From positions 437,675,830-437,739,829 of the forward strand of contig CM077663.1 of NCBI GenBank assembly GCA_039707655.1: DNA of 64,000 nucleotides. The letters are read 5' to 3'. Made by a program: the position numbers and the translations under genes. Source of the stretch: Elymus sibiricus (Eukaryota; Streptophyta; Magnoliopsida; Poales; Poaceae). The notes beneath the pieces were generated by a model. The model worked only from the letters and a program-made list of their open reading frames with translations. It was not told where the DNA came from and did not search any database. Positions 31,320 to 42,529 of this stretch are shown here, one piece after another. The stretch's first letter is position 1. Each line of letters opens with the position of its first letter.

Positions 31320-33573
31320 AGTTTCAGTTTATGAGTCTGCTCAGTAAGGAGAAATGTTTTTTTTGATAGAGCGTATTACTTTCATCTGGTCTAGTACTTA
31401 CATAGATCCACACTTCTGCTTCGGTACATCCCTCTAAACACATCGACGCTGAGATTAACCCATACCGCTTCATAATAAAGGCCAGGATGGTCTTTTGGAA
31501 GTACGTCGTATGCGCCGAGTCGCGTCGATACGCAACATTTTCCCCTCCGCCATGGGGCCAGCCCATTCACGCCGTCTTTACTCTTATGTTTAAATTCAAA
31601 ATATACACGCCCAACATAATCCGAACTCGAGACCACCGGACATCATACAAACAATGCTAACAAACAGGACACCTTAGTTATCGTGACTTTTATACGTTTT
31701 TTCTCTTCTTCAATAAAACTACAAAAATGCTGTTTTTCCCCTTTTTTATTTGTTTTTATTTTTTTGGCTATTTTTCCTTCGGTCTTTTCTTTTTCTCTTC
31801 TTTTTTATTTTACATTTCATTTTATTTTATAAAATTCGTCAAATGCCCTTAAAAATCATGAATGTTTCTAAAAAATCGCAAACTTTTTTCAAACCGAAAA
31901 CTTTTCCTCAAATTCATGAAGTTTTCTTCAAAATCACGAACTTTTTGAATTCACACACATCTTTTCTAAAACACGTGCCCATTCTTTTTTCAAATTATGA
32001 TTTTTTTCTAAATCGGTGAATTTGCAGGCATCCATGTCAGGTTTGAATTATTTTTAACCCGGTATGCAAGTTGCGACGCGTCCGGCCATTTATCAGCCTT
32101 TTTTACAGAGAAAACTTCTGAAAATATAAAATTTGCCGAAAAGCAAAATAACTTGGCATGATGCTTTGAATTAGTCATACAAGGCCATGAAAAATAATTG
32201 GAGCTATTTGACGGATGTCGAGAGACAACGTACTCTCAAAGGAGCCTTTTTTAGACATTTTTAAAATGACCCTAATTTTTGCAAGCTGATAGGCATGCCA
32301 TGTTAGACATGCAATTCAGGTTTGAAGTAAAAATTTATATAAAATCACATTTAAATTATTAAATGCTTTTCAAAAAGCTTTAATAAATATTTGAAGCAAA
32401 AAAGTAAAATTGTAATGTAACACACTTACTTCAAATTATTATTTTGGTATTTCGAAAAATATTTTAATTTTTTGAACATGTCTCAAAATGAATATTAAAT
32501 TTCAAAAAGAAGAAAAAACAATTAAAAAAAGGAGAAGAAAAACAGAAAAAAATAGAAAAGCAAAAAAACGCTTAGGGCTTGGCCCAACTAGGTAGCTTTC
32601 AAAAAAGTTCACTGATTCAAGAAATGTGGCTGTTTTAAAATTATGTTCTCAAATTCACAAAATCTTCCCTTTTCCAAATTTTATTCTAAAATTCCGAAAA
32701 AATGGGTAGTTTCAAATAGTCTCCACGCTTCCAAAATTTGTTCGGAATTTAAAAAATGTTCCGGTTTTCAATTTTTTCCTACACAAATACAAAAAATGAC
32801 GGTGAAATTCATAACAAAATTAGTTTCAAATTTTTATTCGTGGTTTTTTCGATATTTTGGAAATTCCAATTTGTTAGTGATTTTCGAAAAATGTTCATGA
32901 TCAAAAGTTTGCTCGCTCTTTTTGTAACAATGTCTGTGGTTTGTCATTGTAAGCAATTTTTAAAGACACGTACATTTTTGTGGGATTTATGTACAATTTA
33001 TTGACATACTATTTTTCTTATTTCTTGAACAAATTATGAAAAGCGAACATATCTTGAACAAATGCTTAAAATCCCGAGCATTTTTTTAGTGAAAAAGGAA
33101 AAATATGTGAAAGAAAGAAAATACGAATAGAACAAATAAAAAGACGCAGATTTTCTGAAAAAGAATGGTAATCTGAAATAATATTCACAAATTTGAAAAA
33201 TCTTCACGTGTTTTGGAAAACAAATCTGCAAAGAAACCGTAAAAGTTCTCCAGAGCGTTCGCAAAAAACTGAAAAAATAAATTCACAAAGCAAAAAGAGT
33301 TCGTGAAATTTGGAAAATAGTCCGCGTAGTTGATGTTTTCTACAAATTTAATAAAAGTTTATGATTTGTTTTGTGATATACTATGGAATTTTTATAAATA
33401 CACATTGAACCATTTTGTGATATATGCTGATTTTTGTATATACACGATGAACTTTAAAAAAATTATGTTGAACATTTTTTTATATACGGTGAATATTTTC
33501 ATAAATAGGATGAACAGTTTTGCAATACACGGTGAACTCTTTTATAATACACACAAAAGGAGAAGAAAAAGAA
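31320..33573. repeat. AT-rich degenerate repeat block
   Basis: Dense loose repeats of TTTTCAAATTCAT-GAA-type words at 31850-32020 and 32640-32900. From 33340 to 33560 there is a roughly 30-bp quasi-period built on (G)GTGAAC followed by TTTT and ATA-ATACAC. The block merges into the purine-rich tract that also opens the window. No coding capacity. Similar filler is common inside Triticeae DNA transposons. The duplication junction may be anywhere between about 30442 and here. Confidence 0.55.
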
Positions 33574-33821
33574 AAAATGAACAGAAAAAAAGAATAGAAA
33601 AAATGAGAGAAAAGAAAAAAATACTGTGAATAAAAAACAAAAAGTGAAGAAAACAAGAAAAAAGAAGAAAAACCCATAAAAGACTGTATGTAAAAAACAA
33701 CAGAAAAAATCGGTGCAGGAATCTTCAAGACTACATTATGGAAGCCGTGGGCCTACTCAAGTGGACGCTACAGATGGTTCGCTTCAGCGAAAGCTCATAT
33801 ATTTGCTGAACGGGCGGCAAC

Positions 33822-34549
33822 TAGGGTTGCAAGAAAAGCTCGAGGCTCGTGAGTGAGCCGCTCGAGATCGACTCGTTGTTTAGCTCGACTCGAGATCGAC
33901 TCGAAATAAATGAGTTGAGTTTGAATACTTTGTGCAGCTCGATCGAGAAACAAACTGATCTTGAGCCAATATACTAGCTCGTTCGATTTTAGCTGATAGC
34001 TCGACATAATATCATTAAATTTCAATGATCATGCAATATATTAAATGCAAATAAGATAATTTATTACCATATATGTTGTCCATGATTTTCTCCATTTTAT
34101 TTAGTAGCAAACATGGAAGCTTAGTTAAATGCAGAGAAGAATTAGGCCTTATTATGGTTTTTGGCCAATAATTTGTTTTCCTAATTATATGTTTGTCGTG
34201 AATCATTATCTTATTTTGATACTAAACTTTCGGTTGTGAGAGAATAAGTCAAACTACTTTAAAGAAATTTAGATTATCATCGTCTTGATTGAAATAATAT
34301 TTTTTTAGTATTTTCTTATGTCGTGTTGAGCCTTATCTAGTTGAAATAATCAGCATAGATTTATAATTTTTACCGTGTCATTTAGCTCGAAACTAGCTCG
34401 AGATCGACTCGAGATCGTTATAAGCTGAGCACGAGTCATGTTCTACAGCTCGACCTTGAGCTTCACTCCGTCTGAGCTCGTTCGACTTTTAATACAAGTT
34501 GAGCTGAGCCAACTTAAACTTGCTCGAACTCGACTCGTTTGCAGCCCTA
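33822..34549. mobile_element. hAT-type element, copy 2
   Basis: Same 728-bp element with the same GCGGCAAC target duplication (33814-33821, 34550-34557). No difference from copy 1 was noticed. A shared TSD proves it was carried along by the segmental duplication. Confidence 0.8.
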
Positions 34550-34557
34550 GCGGCAAC

Positions 34558-36212
34558 TGTCGTCCAGTCCTATGGTAGGTCATTAACTTTTTTTAGTACT
34601 CCAGGTACGTCATTAACTTATCCATATGTAGGGGCCTGGGCCTGGAGAACCCTGTATTATCAATTTCTAACTGATCCATGTACTATCTACGATTTGTGCT
34701 GTAAAAACTTGTAATTTGCGAATTGCCTTTATTTTGGTGCCAATCATGCTTGCCTTTAATCTGCTTGCTCGGGCATCTAGCTACAAAATTGGGATGAGCA
34801 TGTTCAAGCTACACACATCATCATTATTTGGTACCCATCTGCTGAAAAGTGAAGACACCATTATTCTACATAATCTGGTGCGTATCCTGTAGAAATATCC
34901 CAAATAATCTTCAGGACAGATACATTTACTATACCTAATACATACTGTATAAAATCCATCTGGGTGAGATAGTTTCATACTAACTAGGTGCATATGTCTC
35001 CTGTCAAACATTTCGATGTGCAGGCATACTAGACCACAGTATAGCTAGTACACAGTTATATGCAACTTGTGCTATCTCTTGAATATATATTTTGCAGGCA
35101 CATCAGCTGAATAATGAAACTGTGGCGTTGTTTGTAAGCGGTCGTTAATAATTTAATACTCCAAGTTGAAGGAACCCAAATTGAACTTATAAAATCTGAA
35201 GAGAGTAGACTTCACCTTCCGCCCGTAAAACAAATCTAGTATGAATACTGTCTCTGCATTTGCATCAGCTATAGCTGTAGGTGGACAAATGGTTAACTGC
35301 CAACTTGCAATACTATTGCCATCTTTGCCTTCCAATGGCTAACATAAATATATAACCCTAAATCTCAACCTCGATCAAGGATGACGGTGGATGGGCGTTT
35401 TAGTTTGTCAACTTATATTCATTTTTTGGCGGAGTGTAGAAGTGTATTCATTATTGAACCTGTTGGTTCAAAGCATCTATGAACCAACTTAATATGCCCT
35501 ATTGCAGATGCCCTTTTGAAGAGTTCAATTCAAGGGGGTGCCATGTTGAGCCTAGCACCATGACACTATGTGTATAGCTGTGTACTATTGATGGATACGA
35601 AATATAGAAAGATAAAGACATAATATAGAGTTGACTAGACACATTTCCAGGCCGCCAAACTTGTCGTTGAAGCGGTCAGGGCAAATCATAACGCGCTAAA
35701 GTTGGAATGTGACCCAAATAAGCACGACACATTAATAAAAAGGTAGGTCCATAATGTCATATTTGTGGCGAAAATCATTTTTTCTTCTTCTGAAAAGGAG
35801 GTTGAACCCCCGGCCTCTGCATCATTATGACGCACACAACCATCTTTATTAAAGTTGATGCAATGCGGAGAAAAAAAGGCATCAACAAACAGAGTAAAAT
35901 GGTGCAAATGGTTGAAATTAAAATATAGATTATAGAGCATGTTGCTACCCCTTTATAGATATTAACTCCAAACTCTATTGTCTCTATCGATGTCATCTAG
36001 TTACTTATAAAGAAACACCGGTTACAACATAGATGCACATATACCATACACACAGTGTCTATGAAACCTTGAGTCACAGAGCTTCACAATTGACAAGTAA
36101 CTAGATGTGCCCCACTATCACTGGGTACCTTGTCGACCATACACAGGAGTAAATATCACGAGACAATCCACGGGGGGCTGGCAGGAATCGCCTCTTAACC
36201 GCTACATATGGC
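34558..36212. other. gene-poor region, copy 2
   Basis: Counterpart of 985-2639. It includes the exon-like fragment at 35651-35742 and the minus-strand LINE/SINE-like tail near 35763-35873. Only two substitutions were noticed (near 35179 and 35432). Confidence 0.5.
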
Positions 36213-36558
36213 TGGATTTTTTAGGATTTCTTTTGTAAAAAGAGTTTATTAAATCCAAATTCTGAAAAAAAGAACAAGCAGATCCATAGAAGATATATGC
36301 TATGAATAAACCAAAGATAGCTAGACTTACAGAAGAAATTGCATTAGTAATAAATTCATATGAATTTACAAAAGAATTGGAACTTTCCTGGGTAAAGTTT
36401 ATTGAGGGAGTTAACCACTTTGATAATATGGTTAACTCTGCTATTCCATTATCCATTCCTCCATTATCAAAAGAGATTCCTATGAATCCAATGAAGAAAG
36501 TGAAAAGTAGTAATATAAGAAGAGGAAATAACATAGTATTTCCCGTTTCATGCGGATA
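36213..36558 (-). pseudogene. ndhF: plastid ndhF fragment (NUPT), copy 2, frame open
   Basis: Same insert as 2640-2985, but the tryptophan codon before LTPSIN is intact, so a minus-strand frame runs through the whole fragment and beyond both ends. Since plastid ndhF has tryptophan here, copy 2 keeps the ancestral base and the stop in copy 1 is new. The openness reflects the young age of the insert, not selection. Confidence 0.88.
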
Positions 36559-36664
36559 GGCTGGCAGGAATCCCTCCAAAATTCTTACAAATCCATTACA
36601 TATAAAAGTATCTATTGAAATAGACGCTACACACCACGTATAACTGAAGTGAAATACCCACATA

Positions 36665-36716
36665 CTCCCTCCGTCCCATAATATAAGAGCGTTCGTATAT
36701 TGTGGGACGGAGGGAG
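36665..36716. mobile_element. miniature Stowaway, copy 2
   Basis: The 52-bp hairpin element is identical to 3092-3143, with TA on both flanks. Confidence 0.9.
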
Positions 36717-37204
36717 TAGTTTCCATATGCTTGTGTGTGATTCTGTTTTAGTCACCATCACCTATGTGATTACCTAAACTCTTCCCATCATAAGTATATT
36801 GTATGGTTCGAGTAAATTGCACGAAACCATCACTTTGAAGGCTAGGTTTGCAGAAAACACTATGTTACTTTTTTTCGACAGAAAACATCATGTATTGTGT
36901 AATCTTTTTCTGAAAAACACTAATCGACGGATTTGGCTCAATGGAACACGTTTATGACAGATTGGGCCCGTCAGTCAGGTTGACGTGGCACCGCTTAACA
37001 TCTGACAATTAACGGTGGCGTTTGGTAACATTATCGTCCCTGCGGGGTCCACCTGTCATTGGAAGGAAGAAGAAAAAAAATTGGCCCATCTTATCTTCAT
37101 GCAGAACTTCTCCGTTGCCTCGCTAGGTCCACCGTCGTTGTTGCCTCGCCCAGGTACACCGCCGCCATTGCCTCGCCCAAGTACTCCATCTCCGTTGCCT
37201 CACC

Positions 37205-37443
37205 ATCTTCTGGCAGTCCTCCATCGACGCCGGCACCTCACTCCTCGGCTGGAGCGACGGCTACTACAAGGGTTGCGCCGACGCCAACATGTGTCGCCGT
37301 GCTTTGCATCCCCCTCGGCACTGGCGCGTATCATGTCCTGCATCCCCCTCGGCACCGGCGTTTTCGTGCTCGGCGCCACCAAGGCCATCATCCATACCAC
37401 CGATAGCTTGGGGAGGATCCATTCGCCCTTCAACCTCACCAGC
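37205..37443 (+). pseudogene. captured MYC2-like bHLH fragment, copy 2
   Basis: Same two-frame fragment as copy 1. It differs at several bases, a local excess: the copied CATCCCCCTCG unit reads GGCACTGG, the codon GAG (Glu) of FELG is GTG (FVLG), and a CTC is CCC. With no function to preserve, such changes are expected. Confidence 0.6.
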
Positions 37444-38762
37444 AGAAGAGGGGGATCTGGATCCTGGCCGTGAGTTCTGCCGCTGCATGAGGCGGAGGGG
37501 CGGCCTGCTGCCACGTGCCGGTGAGATAGCTCAACGCCATGACTCCCTGGGTCTTGGTCTTGACGGAGCCAGCGCTCGCCCGAACCAGCCACCGACGCCG
37601 GAGCTCGCCAACCGCCGCCGCCGCACCTTCTCATTGCAGGGAACCATCTCATCGCCATCCAATTCATCCAGATCTAATCGGGATCGAGGCATCCCCACCG
37701 AATCCATGCTGCCCGCCTCGATTCACTACTAGGAAAAACCTTATAGGCAGGACACTATTAGTAGCGCTGGAAAATAACAATCGCTGCTGGTAATAAGCAG
37801 TAGCGCTGTCTTGTGGAAGGGCTACAAGTAAATGCTTAGCAGTAGCGCTGGAAACATAAAGAGCGCTACTGCTAAGAGGGACCCGACGAGCCCACCGACA
37901 CTATTTGTAGTAGCAGCGCTCCCCGCAAAAAAGCGCTACTGCTAAAATCTTATCGGTAGCGCGCTTTTACTAAAAGCGCTACAGCTAATGTACCCTATCC
38001 TCTTCCCCTCGCCCGCATTGCTCACTCTCCCCTGCACACACACACTCTCTCTCTCTCGCTCGCCACGCCGTCGCCCCCGTTGCCGCGCCGCCGTCTCCTC
38101 CATTGTGGTAGGCCTCCTCCTCACCCCCACCCTCGTCTCGCCCTCCTCCCCCGGCCCTCACCCTCCTCCCCCGGCCCTCACCCTCCTTCCTTCGGCCACC
38201 GCCTCCTCCTCCGGCCACCGCCCCTTCTCCTCCTCCGGCCACTTCCCTCCCTCCCTCCTCCCTCCATCCATCCCTCCCACCCTCTTCCTCTGACCCTCTC
38301 CCTCCATCCCTCCCTCCCTCCCCTATTGCATTGAATTTAGTTTTAGTAACTAGCTAGGGTTAGAACTAGGATGGATGGATAGATGTTAGTGTTAGAACTA
38401 GGATAGTTTTAGTATTTTTTTGAAATGAAAATGTGAAATAGGATTTTTTTTCAAATGAAAACTGGCCCTATATAATTGTGCCCAAGTGCCCAAATGATCC
38501 GAGTGGCCTATGTTTCGCCGGAATGTTGATTCATTTCCATTCCGGTGAATTTCAGGCGCTCGATATGTCCACTTTTTAGCAAAGGTCATGTCAAAATTTT
38601 GGCATGACTTGTGCTAGAAAGTAGGCATATCGAGTGCCGGGATTTGCTGGGAAACGGCATTCCGGAAAACCGAGTCAAAAATGAGTCTAAAATGAGTTTA
38701 AGAAATTAAGCATTTCTGAAATAGCAAAACATTAAACGATAAGAAAATGTTCTCATAGGAAT

Positions 38763-39212
38763 TTGTCTCGACGTCGACGATGCCTGGCTCGCACCCTCGT
38801 CGTCGTTGACATCCTTGAGAGGCGCGATGTCCGGGACTGGGCTCCGCCGGGCTGGCACTGGGAGGTGCTACCTTCCCGGGCTCGGAGCTTGGTGAGGAAT
38901 CCTGGTCTTCTCGTCGACCTGGAGCTTCTTTGGTGGCGGTCGCGTGGGCTACTTTCGGTGCAGAGGCAGTGGGACCCCGCAGAGGTGGTACGTCGCCGTG
39001 TCAGGGAGGAGGACGAGCACGTCCGTCGCTACATGGCGGCGTTGGACGCCAGGTTCTCCAATACCTGGCAGGTTCTTCAGGGATTTCACCCGAGTTATGA
39101 TCCGGTGATGGTTCCTTATCTTTGGATGTCCACCGTCAGCGACTTAGAGACCGCTAGTGAACCGAGTTCACCGTCCTCCACTTTGGATTCTAGGATATTC
39201 GATCTGTATTAG
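38763..39212 (+). pseudogene. unknown CACTA-borne frame, copy 2
   Basis: Encodes the same 149 residues as 5208-5657; one synonymous change (GTC to GTT) was noticed. The frame again opens at TTG, so the missing ATG predates the duplication. Confidence 0.45.
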
Positions 39213-39778
39213 TGATCTTATATGATAATATTCGAGATGTATTAGTTAATATTTGATGATGCATTATTAACTGGATTAGTGATATTATATTTGAGTTCAT
39301 TATAAATGTATTAGTGCTATTATATTCGAGTTCATTATAATTGTATTAGTGATATTATATTGTTATAATGTGTGTGTGACTTTCGGTCTATCGTTGCTCC
39401 TTGTATGACTTTCATGTGTGTTCTTGATGGAGGAATCCCGACTATTGTAGTGGGGGGGGGGGCGTTTCTTCCTCTTCTCTTCTTGCGATATATACCTCGG
39501 TATAATGCGCAAGGAGAGAAGAGGAGAAGCGCCCATCACCGACGGTCGAACTATTAGTGTGAGAGAGTGTCCACCAACATATATACACCACCATATCAGT
39601 GTGAGAGAGTGCGGACCAACACACCATGAGACATGAGAGTTATTTAAGGAAAGCCTCGACGGACCGAAAGTCAACCGATATTGAATTAGGTCTATTTGGA
39701 CATGTGTGTATGTTATTGCTCAATATGTCTTACATTAGCAATGGTCATGCTGTACTTTTTGAATCATGAACACAGGAA

Positions 39779-40977
39779 ATGTCGTCGTCTGATGACGACG
39801 ATAGGATCCAAGTGTGTGAACTCTGCGGCGAAGATAAGGGTCTTTGCGACCAGCCTGGGCTGCGAGACGGCAGGTTCTTCACCATGAAGCTTTATGAGGA
39901 CTTCGATATTTCTACGGTACGCAACGATGACAATTGTTTTTTCGTAATTAAGCATGACTTCTGTTTCTTTGCTTCAACGTGTAATTTTTGTTTTACACAA
40001 TTCGACTAGTTCATCCCCTGTCATGCAAGACGGTATTTCTTGGAGAGGCTCGGTTTCGAAGAGCACGAGAGTTTCGAGACGAGGACAGCCAACCTGAGGA
40101 CTAAACATGGTCACACATTTCTGGTCAAAGTAATGAATGCAGAGAATAACACATAATTAGGATGCTCAAATTGGGAAGCTCTTTGCAAGGCATATGGATT
40201 TAAGGAGGATATGGAAATAACCTTCGATCTTCGTCCTGAAGATCATATTGAAGGTAACATCGACATTTGGGTGGATGTCGATATGCTTCCTGTTTTACCT
40301 CCATGTGAGTTTATCAACCATGCATATTTGTCAAGTAATTTGCATTCTATATTTAAAAATAGTTGGTGTTCATCCATACTAAATTTGTTAATTTATAATT
40401 TACAGCTTATTTCGTTTCTTCGAGTGAAACACAGAAAATAATTGACATGACATACTACACTTATGGATCACAACTAACTTGTGAGGAGAAGGGTGATCTT
40501 ATCAACTTTGTTATTGGTGTCCTAGTTGGTAGGGAGATCTTCCCGTATAATTTGGGAACTGGCCCAAATTATACATTGTACAGGACACTAGCTAGTGCAT
40601 AGGTTGAGGGCGGATAACATTCGCCGAAATATCTTGGTAAGAGTTGCTAATTAAGCACACTACTATTGCATAAATGGTATTGATTACATTGCTAACTAGG
40701 CTACTATTATGTTCTTCAACAGAAACTGCCAAATGAAATTGTGCCTGTGTTGATGCAACCCGAAGGTAATATGACAATTAAAAGCCCCTTCCAGCCCGAG
40801 TTCTCTTTTGCATACTCGACTGAGCGCAAACCACTAAGACGGCTCCAAATTGAAGCATGGGGACAAATAAAGAAGGATCGCAAGCCACAAGTTGGAGACC
40901 GTTGGATCTCTTTGCTTCATCATGGAGACATAGGTGTTATTCTGTTTTATGTCATTTTACCTAGGAGGGACGACTAG
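39779..40977 (+). pseudogene. two-B3-domain CACTA gene (broken), copy 2
   Basis: Exons 39779-39916, 40010-40304, 40406-40636 and 40723-40977. Both disabling lesions of copy 1 are present (TAA at 40154-40156, doubled CTAG at 40588-40595), so the gene was already dead before the segment duplicated. Confidence 0.6.
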
Positions 40978-41144
40978 GTCCTATGAGAGAGAAGTTTAGT
41001 TAACTTGTATGATCGATTAGGATGATTACTATTATGATGTTTTTCTGTTTTATGAGATTTTAACTTGATATGATTAAGATGATGATGAGTTGTTAGATGA
41101 GTAAGATGATGTTGAGTTATATGACATATATTTGATTAAGGTGG

Positions 41145-41237
41145 ATGGATGCAAGTGATCATGTTGAGTTAGAGGAAAATATGATGTTGCCGCAACATCA
41201 TATTTTCCTCTAACTCAACATGATCACTTGCATCCAT
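41145..41237. repeat. perfect 46-bp inverted repeat, copy 2
   Basis: Identical to 7586-7678, both arms unchanged. Confidence 0.95.
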
Positions 41238-41943
41238 GCACTTTAATCTAAATGTAGTTGTTGGCACAATAATTATTACTGTATAGAGCATGCACAAATA
41301 CGTAGAGGGGGTATGAATCTGTGAAAGCAGGAATACTAGCAGCAGCGCTGGAAGCCATCTAGCAGCAGCGCTGGATTAACAGCAGCGCTTGCCATTCTGC
41401 AGCGCTACAGATAGTTAGCAGTAGCGCTGGTCAGTGCAGCGCTACTGGTAACAATGCTTAGCAGTAGCGCTGCACTAACCAGCGCTACTACTACCACTTA
41501 GCTGTAGCGCGATAGCAGTAGCGCTGGACCCAGCGCTACTGCTATAGGTATTTCAAGCGCTACTAGTAGGCTTTCTCCTAGTAGTGATTGCATCACCGGA
41601 GACCGCCTCGACGAACCTCCTGCGCCCCGCAACACCTGCACACCCGTGGTGTACCGCACCTGCTCGATCCACACCGTCTAACGGCTGTCAGGACGACTTG
41701 GAGTGCCACGTAGGCAAAAAAATGGGGGCCACCTGTCATAAACTCACTTAACAGAGCCAGATCCGCCGATCAGTGGTTTTTGCAAAACGATTACACAAGA
41801 CGTGTCATTTTCTGCTAAAGAAATGGAAGTAGTGTTTTCTGCTAACCTATACTTCAAAGTGATGGTTTCCTTCAATTTACTTATGGTTCACTTGTCCAAC
41901 TTTTGTCTTTCTATTCTTCAATTTTAGCTTCCCCTTGTTGACA

Positions 41944-42529
41944 GGACTCGTCAGGGATCGAGAGGACCCACGACTCGCGATGTAGCACCGCCGCCGGATC
42001 CCTCGTATGTCGCCACCTCACCATGATACCCCTGCCTTCCCCGTCGCACCTTCCTCCCCTTGCCGCCGCCTGAGACATCCTCCGGCAAATTCCTGATGGC
42101 TCCGAGGAAGGCGGCGGCGGAGCCCTTCTCCGGTTGCTCTACGCTGGTACGGCGGCTGCGATCCATGGATCTGGGACGACGGTCCCTTTGGTGAGGCTTC
42201 CCCATCCGGTGGCGCGGCGGGGTTGGCAGGCTGCTGGAGGCCGGCTTGGGCGGCCGACGGACCACCGGCAGGTTCGGGCCATGGCAGCGATGCCCTGTCG
42301 GCTGACGGTGCCATTTTGTCCGTTGCCTACTGTCCCGTCTAGGTGCGCTCCGATCTCGCCGCACTTGGCTGTGTTGGCTAGCTAGCTAGACACCTGTTTG
42401 TGGGTGGAGTGGGAGGTGGGAATCAGGATCTGGATAATTCCTTAGTTGGTTCCAGGTGGCCACGTCGCCGCCGCCTCCGCCGCCCGCCGGTGCCAACATC
42501 TTTCTTGGAGATGTCGTTCGGATCCGCCC
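41944..42529 (+). mobile_element. GC-rich left part of split non-LTR-like element, copy 2
   Basis: Counterpart of 8385-8970, ending at the Copia target duplication CGCCC. No difference was noticed. Confidence 0.35.

Larger units (their letters stand above)
1..33573 (+). repeat. 33.6-kb tandem duplication, copy 1
   Basis: Every feature from base 1 to about 30441 recurs in the same order and orientation 33.56 kb downstream. The unit holds one NLR gene, one Copia element, one CACTA element inside a MULE and several small transposons. The offset changes only at a CA/CT microsatellite, a 20-bp C-rich minisatellite and a G-run. Bases 30442-33573 are seen once because the window ends inside copy 2. 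The true left edge lies at or before base 1, so the junction cannot be fixed. A real recent segmental duplication and an assembly duplication both remain possible, although scattered substitutions argue against a simple copy error. Confidence 0.97.
37724..41586. mobile_element. CACTA transposon, copy 2
   Basis: Counterpart of 4151-8027 with the same ATT target duplication (37721-37723, 41587-41589). Length differs by one 20-bp C-rich unit lost, 2 bp gained in CA/CT repeats and 4 G gained. Confidence 0.92.
36811..41881. mobile_element. Pack-MULE-like element split by CACTA, copy 2
   Basis: Counterpart of 3238-8322, with the same 9-bp flanks TATGGTTCG / TATGGTTCA. It is 14 bp shorter overall because of the minisatellite and G-run changes inside the nested CACTA. 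Confidence 0.72.
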
